This document shows positions 22,461 through 28,657 of a stretch of 28,657 bases of DNA, piece by piece; within the stretch, counting starts at the first letter, position 1; each line of letters opens with the position of its first letter. This DNA is from an uncultured Eggerthella sp. (GTDB lineage Bacteria; Actinomycetota; Coriobacteriia; Coriobacteriales; Eggerthellaceae): the NCBI GenBank assembly GCA_900542265.1, contig UQML01000021.1, forward strand, positions 1 to 28,657, given 5' to 3'. The notes under the pieces are model-generated. The model was not told where the DNA came from. It worked only from the letters and a program-made list of their open reading frames with translations, and did not search any database. A program made the translations under genes and the position numbers.

Positions 22461-24391
22461 AAACTTTGCGTGCGATGCGCTCAAACCTCGCTATCTCAAA
22501 AAAGCTGCTCGCAGAAATTCTTGCACTTGGGTTGACCGCCTCGGTCTTTGCCGTCGGACTTATGTTTGTGGCGGGCTATTTGATCAGCGCATCGGCCGAT
22601 AATATTTCATCCATCCTGATGCTCAACTTACCGCTCGCCTTCGTACAAATCTTTGGCCTCGGCAAACCCATCGCCCGCTATTTTGAACGACTCAAAAGCC
22701 ACGATTGGGTATTGCGGCTCACCTCTATGTTGCGCTATCAGCTGTTCACAGTGGCTCAAGCGTGGCAGCGTGCCAATCAGCGTTTGCAGACGGGCGATGT
22801 GCTTGAATCACTCGCGCACGATATTGAGCAGGTGCAAAATCTCTATCTACGTACGGTGTTTCCGGTACTGATTGCATGGATGGTGGGTGTTCTACTCGTC
22901 ATTATTGCGGGGTGTTTTTCGCCCGCATTGTTTGTATTTGCGCTTCTCGCCGTGCTTCTTCTTGGTCTCATTCTGCCTGCGCTTGCGGTCGCGCTTAATA
23001 AGGCGCGCATTGCCGTGATCGCTGCGCAGCGGATACGACTGCATGAAGAGGTGACCGATGCGGTGCTTGGTGCCCAAGACGTTGCCATCGCGGGACGGGG
23101 TGCATCCCTTACGGCAACACTCCAACAAAAGTTTGACGCGCTCCAAGCTAGTGAGCGGAATATGAAGCGCAAAGATCGGGCGCGACTCGTGCTCATTCAG
23201 GCACTCTTGCTGATTGTGTGTCTTGTGCTTGTGTGGTGGTCGGCACAGCAATTTGGCGGTGTGGCTGGTGGCCGCGCGGATTGGATTATTGCGGTTGCGC
23301 TTGGGTTTTTCCCGTTGATTGAAATCTTCGCACCACTACCGCAGCAGTTTGAAAGTGGCGTGTCACAAACTGAATCGCTTCAACGTTTGTCATCACTCGG
23401 ATTAGCCGGAACTGGTGCACTCAGCGGAACTGGTGCACTCAGCGGAACTGGTGCACTCAGCGGGACTGGTGCACTTAGTGGAACTGGTGCACTCAGTGGA
23501 GCTACCGCATCAAGTGGGACTACCGCATCAAGTGGGACTACCGCATCTACCAACTCAACTGTGCCTGTTTCACTCACGCCTTCCTACGATATTGTGCTCG
23601 AGCATGTGAGTTTTGCGTATCCGGACAATGTGGCTGTTAGCAGCGGCATTGCGACTGCTAACAGCATTACCGTGGACACTGCGACCGCCGCAACGGATGT
23701 TGTGGTCAAAACCGTGCTTGAAGACATCACGCTCACCATTCCGTATGGTCAAAAGATTGCAGTGTTGGGCAAAAGTGGATCGGGAAAGACGACCCTTGTC
23801 CGTTTGCTGCATGGCGATATAACACCGAGTAAGGGGTATGTGACCTTAGCAGGCGTACCCATCGCTAAAATACGTGATTTTATCTGGGATTACTTTGGTC
23901 TGATTTCACAAGATAGTTACATTTTTGCGATGAGCATCATCGACAACCTCCGAATTGGAAAAATTGAAGCTACGGAGTCAGAGATCTGGGATGTGCTTGA
24001 AGCAGTTGACCTCAAATCTTATGTGGAAACGCTTCCCGATGGTCTCAACACCATGGCCGATGAGGCGGGGTTGCGTTTTTCAGGTGGACAACGTCAACGT
24101 CTTGTGCTGGCACGCGTGTTGCTTCAAAATCCGCCCATCGTCGTGCTTGATGAGCCAACGGTGGGGCTTGATCCGGTGACAGAGCGCGTGGTTCTGGACA
24201 CCATTCAGCGGGTGCTCGCGGGTAAAACGGTTGTGATGATCACGCATCACCTGCAGGGAATTGAGGACTTTGACCGCGTGATATTTGTGGAGGAGGGTCA
24301 TCTTGTTATGGATGGATCGCCTCGCGCATTAGAACAGACCAATGTGCGGTACCAAAAGCTTCTTATGTTCGATAGAGGCTCTTTGGTATAA
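22454..24391 (+). CDS. cydC: Thiol reductant ABC exporter subunit CydC
   Basis: This is the second half of the CydDC exporter, 645 residues. The N-terminal membrane domain has the CydC-like stretch LISASADNISSI followed by IARYFERLKSHD. The ATPase domain has Walker A GKSGSGKTT, Q-loop LISQDSYIF, signature RFSGGQRQR, Walker B IVVLDEPTVGLD and His in ITHHLQG. The ATG at 22454 lies within the last codons of cydD (ATGTTAG overlap) with AGGTGA upstream, indicating translational coupling. The linker between membrane and ATPase domains is unusual: residues 319-366 are eight hexapeptide repeats, making the protein longer than the usual 570-590. The cydA gene follows after 143 bp. Confidence 0.92.
   Translation: MLETLRAMRSNLAISKKLLAEILALGLTASVFAVGLMFVAGYLISASADNISSILMLNLPLAFVQIFGLGKPIARYFERLKSHDWVLRLTSMLRYQLFTVAQAWQRANQRLQTGDVLESLAHDIEQVQNLYLRTVFPVLIAWMVGVLLVIIAGCFSPALFVFALLAVLLLGLILPALAVALNKARIAVIAAQRIRLHEEVTDAVLGAQDVAIAGRGASLTATLQQKFDALQASERNMKRKDRARLVLIQALLLIVCLVLVWWSAQQFGGVAGGRADWIIAVALGFFPLIEIFAPLPQQFESGVSQTESLQRLSSLGLAGTGALSGTGALSGTGALSGTGALSGTGALSGATASSGTTASSGTTASTNSTVPVSLTPSYDIVLEHVSFAYPDNVAVSSGIATANSITVDTATAATDVVVKTVLEDITLTIPYGQKIAVLGKSGSGKTTLVRLLHGDITPSKGYVTLAGVPIAKIRDFIWDYFGLISQDSYIFAMSIIDNLRIGKIEATESEIWDVLEAVDLKSYVETLPDGLNTMADEAGLRFSGGQRQRLVLARVLLQNPPIVVLDEPTVGLDPVTERVVLDTIQRVLAGKTVVMITHHLQGIEDFDRVIFVEEGHLVMDGSPRALEQTNVRYQKLLMFDRGSLV
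23408..23551 (+). repeat. 18-bp minisatellite, eight units, in cydC
   Basis: Eight contiguous 18-bp units keep the reading frame. Units one to five (from 23408) are near-identical GGAACTGGTGCACTCAGC and encode GTGALS; units six to eight encode GATASS, GTTASS and GTTAST. The first three copies are identical in sequence, indicating recent expansion. Confidence 0.92.
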
Positions 24392-24486
24392 GCTTTTGAC
24401 AAGGTGTTTTGCAAAAGTGATTTGTAGCTGTAAGTGCAACGAGTGCAGGCAGCTTTCAAGCGCAAAGGCACATTGTTGTAAAGGAC

Positions 24487-24510
24487 GTTGCAACATAATG
24501 TGTTGCAACA
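24487..24510. promoter_or_regulatory. Double palindrome upstream of cydA
   Basis: GTTGCAACA (24487-24495) and TGTTGCAAC (24501-24509) form a perfect 9-bp inverted repeat with a 5-bp centre. Each arm is itself palindromic (GTTGCAAC), with centres 15 bp apart. A possible -10 CATAAT (24494-24499) lies between. It may be an operator, or an RNA hairpin 25 nt before the cydA start. It does not match the Rex consensus as I know it. Confidence 0.5.
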
Positions 24511-24534
24511 CGAGTAGAGGGAAAGGAGATTTGT

Positions 24535-26133
24535 ATGGAATTCTTATCAGATCCAGTAATCTTGGCGCGTATTCAGTTTGCGTTTACCGCCATGTATCAT
24601 TTTTTGCTGGTGCCCGTTTCAATTGGCCTTGGTCTGATTGTGGCAATCTATGAGACTCGCTATTACAAATCAGGGAAGGAAGAGGATGCTGCGGCGTCAC
24701 GATTTTGGATTAAGATCTTCACCGCAACATTCGCGCTGGGCGTGGCAACCGGCATTACGATGGAGTTTTCATTTGGCACCAACTGGGCCGATTACTCACG
24801 TTTTGTAGGTGATATCTTTGGCGCGCCGCTTGCTGCTGAAGCGCTACTTGCTTTCTTCCTGGAATCGACCTTCTTGGGAATTTTGCTTTTTGGTCGCAAT
24901 CATGTCAGCAAAAAGTTCTATCTGGTTTCAGCATGGTTGGTGTTCTTTGGTTCCGCGCTTTCTGCACTGTGGATCATTATTGCTAACTCTTGGATGCAGA
25001 CTCCAGCTGGTGCAGCACTTTCTGATAGCGGATCGCAGGCAATTCTCACCAACTTCTTTGCTGCTGCCTTCAACCCATCGACACTAATTCGCTACTCGCA
25101 TGTTATTTGCGCAGTTTTGATCATGGGCGCGTTTGTAGCTATGGCGGTAGCTGCATGGTATATGCACAAGAAAAATCATGAGAAGTTTGCGATGCGTGCT
25201 ATGAAAATTGGCACTATTGTGGCGACCGTTTCTTGCTGCGCCATGCTCGTGACCGCTCACTCTTCTGCTGTTGTTGTCTCTGAAGAGCAGCCCACCAAGT
25301 TTGCCATGATGGAGGGCATGTACACCAATGAGGTGCCACCGCTCTACGCTGTTGGTTGGGTTGATGAAGAAAACCAAGAGGTTATTACGCCTTTTGCAAT
25401 TCCGGGTGGTACAAGCTTCTTGGCAACTGGTAACTTCACTACGGAATACCAGGGTTTGAACGAGCTTGCTCAGACTGACAAATATTCTGCTATTGATCCC
25501 GAGACCATGCCTGTAAATCTGGTTTTCCAGAGCTATCATTTGATGGTGGCTATGTTTGGTCTCATGGCGTTAACGCTTTTGCTCGCCTTGATCTTCACCT
25601 TCAAAGGCGGAAAGCGCGCGAAGCAAGCGGGTGCTGCTGGCACGACGGCTGGCGCAACGGGTGCTCCTATTACGCGCATGAAGTGGCTGCAGTGGCTCAT
25701 TATTATCTCGCCTGCGTTTGCAGTGCTTGCTATCCAGGCAGGTTGGTCAACAGCAGAGTTTGGTCGCCAGCCTTGGGTTGTTTATCCGTCTACGACAGGG
25801 CCTGATGGCGTCTCGCTTCTCACAGCTGATGGTATTTCTCTTGCCGTTTCTGGTCCTGAGTTAATTGCAACTATTGTGCTGTTTGTTCTGATTTACTTGA
25901 TCTTGCTGATCGCATGGGCTCGTATTGTTGCTCGCTTTATCAAGCAAGGTCCGGTGGACAATGAGTCTAGTGCTGCTGTGGCAGGTGCATCGGCAAACAC
26001 ATTTGCATCTACATCGACATCGACTGCATCAGTATCTGCGTCGGCAGACTCATCGCCCGATAATTCAGCGACTGTATCAACATCCGCATCAACATCCGCA
26101 TCAACATCCGCATCGACCAAGGAAGGAGAATAG
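24535..26133 (+). CDS. cydA: Cytochrome bd ubiquinol oxidase subunit I
   Basis: CydA carries the three haems of the bd oxidase, which reduces O2 to water with quinol electrons in the membrane. Expected haem ligands are present: His22 (in AMYHFLLVP), His189 (in RYSHVICA) and Met337 (in SYHLMVAMFG). The acidic pair Glu102 and Glu110 in EALLAFFLEST matches the conserved residues near the active site. GRQPW marks the quinol-side region, and the Q-loop appears to be of the short type. The ATG at 24535 has AAAGGAG (24522-24528). The 532-residue protein ends in a Ser/Thr/Ala-rich tail of about 60 residues after the last helix, with three perfect STSA repeats. cydB starts 2 nt after the stop. Confidence 0.96.
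   Translation: MEFLSDPVILARIQFAFTAMYHFLLVPVSIGLGLIVAIYETRYYKSGKEEDAAASRFWIKIFTATFALGVATGITMEFSFGTNWADYSRFVGDIFGAPLAAEALLAFFLESTFLGILLFGRNHVSKKFYLVSAWLVFFGSALSALWIIIANSWMQTPAGAALSDSGSQAILTNFFAAAFNPSTLIRYSHVICAVLIMGAFVAMAVAAWYMHKKNHEKFAMRAMKIGTIVATVSCCAMLVTAHSSAVVVSEEQPTKFAMMEGMYTNEVPPLYAVGWVDEENQEVITPFAIPGGTSFLATGNFTTEYQGLNELAQTDKYSAIDPETMPVNLVFQSYHLMVAMFGLMALTLLLALIFTFKGGKRAKQAGAAGTTAGATGAPITRMKWLQWLIIISPAFAVLAIQAGWSTAEFGRQPWVVYPSTTGPDGVSLLTADGISLAVSGPELIATIVLFVLIYLILLIAWARIVARFIKQGPVDNESSAAVAGASANTFASTSTSTASVSASADSSPDNSATVSTSASTSASTSASTKEGE
26077..26112 (+). repeat. 12-bp minisatellite, three units, in cydA
   Basis: Three perfect TCAACATCCGCA units lie in frame and encode STSA each, in the C-terminal tail just before the stop. 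Further imperfect Ser/Thr/Ala-coding sequence precedes them. Confidence 0.9.
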
Positions 26134-26135
26134 TC

Positions 26136-27167
26136 ATGGATATCACCATTTTGCAAGGACTGTGGTTCTTCCTTATTGCCGTTTTGATTGCGGTGTATTT
26201 CATGCTCGATGGATTCGATCTGGGCGTGGGCGTGCTGTATCCCATTTTGGGCAAGAACGAAGAAGAGAAAGCGGTGCTGCGTCGAAGCATCGGTCCGGTG
26301 TGGGACGGCAATGAGGTCTGGCTCCTCACCGCAGGTGGTGCACTCTTTGCAGCGTTTCCGCCCGCCTATGCAACCACCTTCTCCGGCTTCTATCTTGCCG
26401 TGATGCTGGTGCTGTTTGGCTTGATTGTTCGCGCTGTCTCCCTTGAGTACCGCGCGCACGACAACAAGTGGAAGACGCTTTGGGATTGGTGTTTTTGCAT
26501 CGGGTCTTTGTTGCCTGCACTGCTCTTTGGCGTCGCGGTCGGCTGCATCTATGAAGGCATCCCTATGACTGCCAATGGCGATTATTCCGGCGTTCCTCTA
26601 CTTGGTCTGATCACCCCATTTACGCTGCTTTGTGGCGTGATGGGTTTGGTGCTCTGTATTGCGCAAGGCATTTCATGGGAATGCGTTAAAGCACCACTCG
26701 GTAGTGACCTTTACAAGCGTGTTGAGAAACTGCGCCCCATCTGGCAACTGATCTCGATTGCAGTTTTTATTGTTTTGACTATTGTTGCACTCGGTATGGT
26801 TCAGCCACAGATGCATGACGCTTTGGGTGTTGTTCGTATTATTCTTGCTGTGCTCGTCGTGGCGCTTTTGCTGGGCGCATGGGCGATGGGTCGCCAGAAG
26901 AAAGACCTTCTTGCTTTCATCCTCCAATGTGTTGCTGTCTTCATGTTTATTATGCTGTTTGCCGCTTCCATGTTCCCGAACTTAGTGGTTGCAGCTCCTG
27001 GCAGCATTGGTCCTACCATCACTGCCATGAGCGCAGCATCGTCTGATTTGACGCTTGCATGGATGACAGGCATCACCTGTGTTGGCTTACCGCTTGTTTT
27101 GCTCTATCACTTCTTGGTGTATCGTGCCTTCCGTGGCAGGGTTAATTCCAGCGACTTGACATATTAG
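26136..27167 (+). CDS. cydB: Cytochrome bd ubiquinol oxidase subunit II
   Basis: CydB is the second core subunit of the bd oxidase and has no ligated haem of its own in the classical enzyme. The 343 residues contain the family start LQGLWFFLIAVLIAVYFMLD followed by GFDLGVGVLYP, then GPVWDGNEVWLLTAGGALFAAFP and FYLAVMLVLFGLIVRAVSLE, all diagnostic. Eight or nine membrane segments are visible. The ATG at 26136 is preceded by AAGGAG inside the end of cydA, so both genes are translated together. A strong terminator lies about 137 bp downstream, closing the cydDCAB unit. Gene order cydDC-cydAB is the reverse of the more frequent cydABCD. Confidence 0.96.
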   Translation: MDITILQGLWFFLIAVLIAVYFMLDGFDLGVGVLYPILGKNEEEKAVLRRSIGPVWDGNEVWLLTAGGALFAAFPPAYATTFSGFYLAVMLVLFGLIVRAVSLEYRAHDNKWKTLWDWCFCIGSLLPALLFGVAVGCIYEGIPMTANGDYSGVPLLGLITPFTLLCGVMGLVLCIAQGISWECVKAPLGSDLYKRVEKLRPIWQLISIAVFIVLTIVALGMVQPQMHDALGVVRIILAVLVVALLLGAWAMGRQKKDLLAFILQCVAVFMFIMLFAASMFPNLVVAAPGSIGPTITAMSAASSDLTLAWMTGITCVGLPLVLLYHFLVYRAFRGRVNSSDLTY

Positions 27168-27220
27168 TTCACGCGTAAGTTCACGCTCGTTTGCGCTTGT
27201 GTATGCTCTTGCGTATGCTG

Positions 27221-27272
27221 CACAGTCACGCTGCATAGTCACGCTGCACAGTCACGCTGCATAGTCACGCTG
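27221..27272 (+). repeat. Four 13-bp tandem repeats after cydB
   Basis: Units CACAGTCACGCTG and CATAGTCACGCTG alternate: 27221, 27234, 27247 and 27260. The array therefore also reads as two perfect 26-bp copies, which points to duplication of an existing pair. It lies 53 bp after the cydB stop, before the terminator. Confidence 0.9.
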
Positions 27273-27304
27273 CGAATGAGTACGCAACCACATATACCAA
27301 TTAA

Positions 27305-27351
27305 AAGGGTCGATCTCTCAACCACAAGAGGTCGACCCTTCTACTTTTTTC
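27305..27351 (+). terminator. Strong terminator of the cyd operon
   Basis: A 14-bp stem AAGGGTCGATCTCT (27305-27318) pairs with AGAGGTCGACCCTT (27327-27340), with one G-U pair and an 8-nt loop. It is followed by CTACTTTTTTC. Confidence 0.93.
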
Positions 27352-27364
27352 ATTTTTAGCACCT

Positions 27365-27424
27365 CGCGTGACGAGATGAGACTTCCAGCGAGCTTTCCAC
27401 CTCATCTCGTTCCATCAAGACGCG
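27365..27424 (+). other. Long two-part stem of unknown role
   Basis: A perfect 10-bp stem ACGAGATGAG (27371-27380) with CTCATCTCGT (27401-27410) is closed by an outer 5-bp helix CGCGT (27365-27369) with ACGCG (27420-27424). No T run follows, so it is not a simple terminator. It could be part of a structured RNA together with the competing hairpins just downstream. Confidence 0.5.
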
Positions 27425-27433
27425 CCTCTTATT

Positions 27434-27538
27434 CCTCACGTGTCTAATAACGTGACAAAACCGATACCTTGTGTGAGGTTTTTGGCATCTTTTCATGCTG
27501 GCGATGAGGTTGCTAAGACATGTAACCCTCACACAAAG
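27434..27538 (+). other. Mutually exclusive hairpins, attenuator-like
   Basis: GTGAGG (27473-27478), followed by a T run, can pair with the upstream CCTCAC (27434-27439) or, within a 12-bp helix with one mismatch (27467-27478), with CCTCACACAAAG (27527-27538). The first fold resembles a weak terminator and the second would block it. A local hairpin TCACGT/ACGTGA lies in the 5' part. No aptamer of a known riboswitch class is recognised and no gene follows directly. Confidence 0.4.
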
Positions 27539-27873
27539 CCGAATCTCGTCAAAAATGCCCTCAAAAATCGAAAAACCTAATCAGCGTCTTCTTTGCATCA
27601 ATGCAAGCATTGTTATTGCAGAGGAATAACAGCTATCTCTACATGTTTTTTCATAATCCCTGGTCAATTGCGATCATGACAAAAAGTAAGTATTACATAA
27701 CGAAATTATGTTGAATTGGTAACAAAAAGATGTAACAATGGTCGTAACTGTTAAATCGGGCGAACAGTGGAGAATCGGGCAATGTTGCACCTTTGGACTA
27801 ACATCTTTAGGTTGCTCTCTGGGGAATTAAACAGAGGGTTAAAAGCAAGTTTTACCTTGCATAAAGCCTTCGC

Positions 27874-27882
27874 GGGGGGGGG
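27874..27882 (+). repeat. Nine-G homopolymer tract
   Basis: An uninterrupted run of nine G bases, about 320 bp upstream of the next surface-protein gene. It is followed by CTCTTTTT and can pair weakly (AGCC with GGCT) as a terminator-like hairpin. Slippage in the promoter region of an adhesin gene could alter expression. Confidence 0.55.
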
Positions 27883-27975
27883 CTCTTTTTATGGAGTAAA
27901 TTCCTTGGATTCCTTCAGCAGGGATTCCTTCAACTCCTCCAGCACTTTTCTTCCTTCTCTCAATTTTCAAAAAAC

Positions 27976-28063
27976 CAAAAAGGCGATTTGCGCCAACCAG
28001 AACACGCTTGTAGACATGCGCTTACAAGCTTCGTTCATTGGTTGTCTTGCAAATCGCTTTTTT
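27976..28063 (+). terminator. Folded terminator-like element or small RNA end
   Basis: Three nested helices are visible: GCGATTTGC (27983-27991) with GCAAATCGC (28049-28057), CAACCA (27994-27999) with TGGTTG (28039-28044), and GCTTGTA (28006-28012) with TACAAGC (28023-28029). Six T bases follow at 28058-28063. No gene lies directly upstream, so it probably ends an unannotated short transcript or a leader. The 88-nt size is larger than an ordinary terminator. Confidence 0.55.
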
Positions 28064-28201
28064 GTTGGTCTCGATCAGCGCAAGTTGGCGCAAGGCAATG
28101 CAGACCCGTGCAAGCCAACGTAGACCAATGCAGATAAGTGTAGGCAATTAAGAGACGTTCGATAGACGTAGGGCATTAGATAGTTCGGGCAGGAGATAGT
28201 A

Positions 28202-28657
28202 ATGAAAACGAATACACTCAGAGCAAAATTGCTTAATTGCTTTTTTGCTTTCACGCTTGTGTTCGGTCTTTGTATTCCATCGATTGGGACGTACGCGTAT
28301 GCAAATCCAACCGATGAAATAACAAACGACACCGTAGCTGCTCATGTTGAGGGCAGTGATACTCAAGGTGAAAACCAATCAAATGATGTTGGTGGTGATA
28401 ATGGCGCTGGTACTAGCACTGACAATGGTACCGGTGACACTAATAATCTTGGCGATGGGGTTCAAGATAACGCTAACACCAACGACACCGATGGTGCCAA
28501 CAACGACAACAACGGCACAGAAACAGAAGTAGCCACGACACAAGCCGATGAAATCATGCCTATGGCGGCTGATGCTACTGTCGGTTCAATGACAATTTCT
28601 GGCGGCACACTAAATACGGACTTTACTATTAGTGGCACAACGGTTGTGGTTAAAACT
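28202..28657 (+). CDS. N-terminal part of a secreted surface protein (cut by window end)
   Basis: ATG at 28202 follows AGGAG (28191-28195) by 6 nt and opens a frame that runs to the end of the window, 152 codons, so the gene is incomplete at its 3' side. The N-terminus MKTNTLRAKLLNCFFAFTLV begins a signal peptide ending near AYA-NPT (about residue 40). A long stretch rich in Asp, Asn, Gly and Thr follows. The last part, SMTISGGTLNTDFTISGTTV, resembles beta-strand repeats seen in parallel beta-helix adhesins, like the large adhesin at 14555. The function is unknown; a wall-anchored adhesin is the most likely reading from the context. Confidence 0.75.
   Translation, partial: MKTNTLRAKLLNCFFAFTLVFGLCIPSIGTYAYANPTDEITNDTVAAHVEGSDTQGENQSNDVGGDNGAGTSTDNGTGDTNNLGDGVQDNANTNDTDGANNDNNGTETEVATTQADEIMPMAADATVGSMTISGGTLNTDFTISGTTVVVKT

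Larger units (their letters stand above)
27168..28201. other. One-kilobase gene-free region with structured elements
   Basis: No credible coding sequence is present; an open frame at 27767-28123 crosses two hairpins and has no ribosome-binding site or codon pattern. The region contains 13-bp tandem repeats, the cyd terminator, a 10-bp stem with competing hairpins, a homopolymer of nine G, a terminator-like folded element at 27976-28063 and the leader of the next surface-protein gene. Several are listed separately. Confidence 0.7.

Noticed and set aside
23380..23577. Antisense open frame across the cydC repeat
   Set aside because: Its proline/valine repeats simply mirror the 18-bp minisatellite on the other strand.
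24396..24424. Promoter with TTGACA in the cydC-cydA gap
   Set aside because: The -35 box is perfect but the position for -10 reads GATTTG, so I do not call it.
27767..28123. 118-residue open frame in the non-coding region
   Set aside because: It spans the nine-G tract and the folded element at 27976-28063, lacks a ribosome-binding site and resembles no family.

Overview
The window looks like chromosomal DNA of a Gram-positive, host-associated actinobacterium. My best guess is class Coriobacteriia, family Atopobiaceae (Atopobium, Lancefieldella or Olsenella type). This is inference from moderate GC, very large LPXTG-like surface proteins with fibro-slime and SpaA-type domains, a cyd operon in an apparent fermenter, and a leaderless-type promoter. 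I have no marker gene that settles the genus.

Layout. 1-2913: two purine genes on the + strand, purA and purD, separated by a terminator. 2945-4441: a convergent DUF4143-type ATPase behind four evenly spaced copies of a palindromic site. 4529-4720: a tRNA-Phe with its own promoter. 4888-9266: a 1443-residue fibro-slime/SpaA surface protein preceded by a possible 12-codon leader ORF. 9356-10177: an Mrp/NBP35 iron-sulfur carrier ATPase. 10208-10940: a higBA-type toxin-antitoxin pair whose promoter lies inside an inverted repeat and whose toxin mRNA is predicted to be leaderless. 10946-11698 (- strand): a protein with two CDGSH domains. 11699-12337: a long intergenic region with an 11-bp phased motif array and nested inverted repeats. 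12338-19255: two co-oriented surface proteins forming an operon. 19357-19500: a terminator followed by what looks like the 5' end of a group IIC intron. 19522-20318 (- strand): an mqsRA toxin-antitoxin module. 20628-27167: cydD, cydC, cydA and cydB, encoding cytochrome bd oxidase and its assembly ABC exporter. 27168-28201: about 1 kb of structured non-coding DNA. 28202-28657: the start of a further surface protein, cut by the window edge.

Functionally the window combines housekeeping genes (purine synthesis, tRNA, Fe-S carrier, bd oxidase) with accessory surface adhesins and two toxin-antitoxin modules. The bd oxidase would scavenge oxygen, and CydDC would supply periplasmic or extracytoplasmic thiols needed for its assembly. 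No sortase, integrase, transposase, CRISPR array or complete mobile element is present.

The most unusual signals are regulatory or structural: the four-copy operator of the ATPase gene, the 11-bp phased array before the CDGSH gene, the leaderless higBA promoter-operator, the intron remnant behind a terminator, in-frame minisatellites in cydA and cydC (plus a low-complexity insertion in the CydD nucleotide-binding domain), and competing hairpins downstream of cydB. I see no convincing complete new defence or metabolic system.
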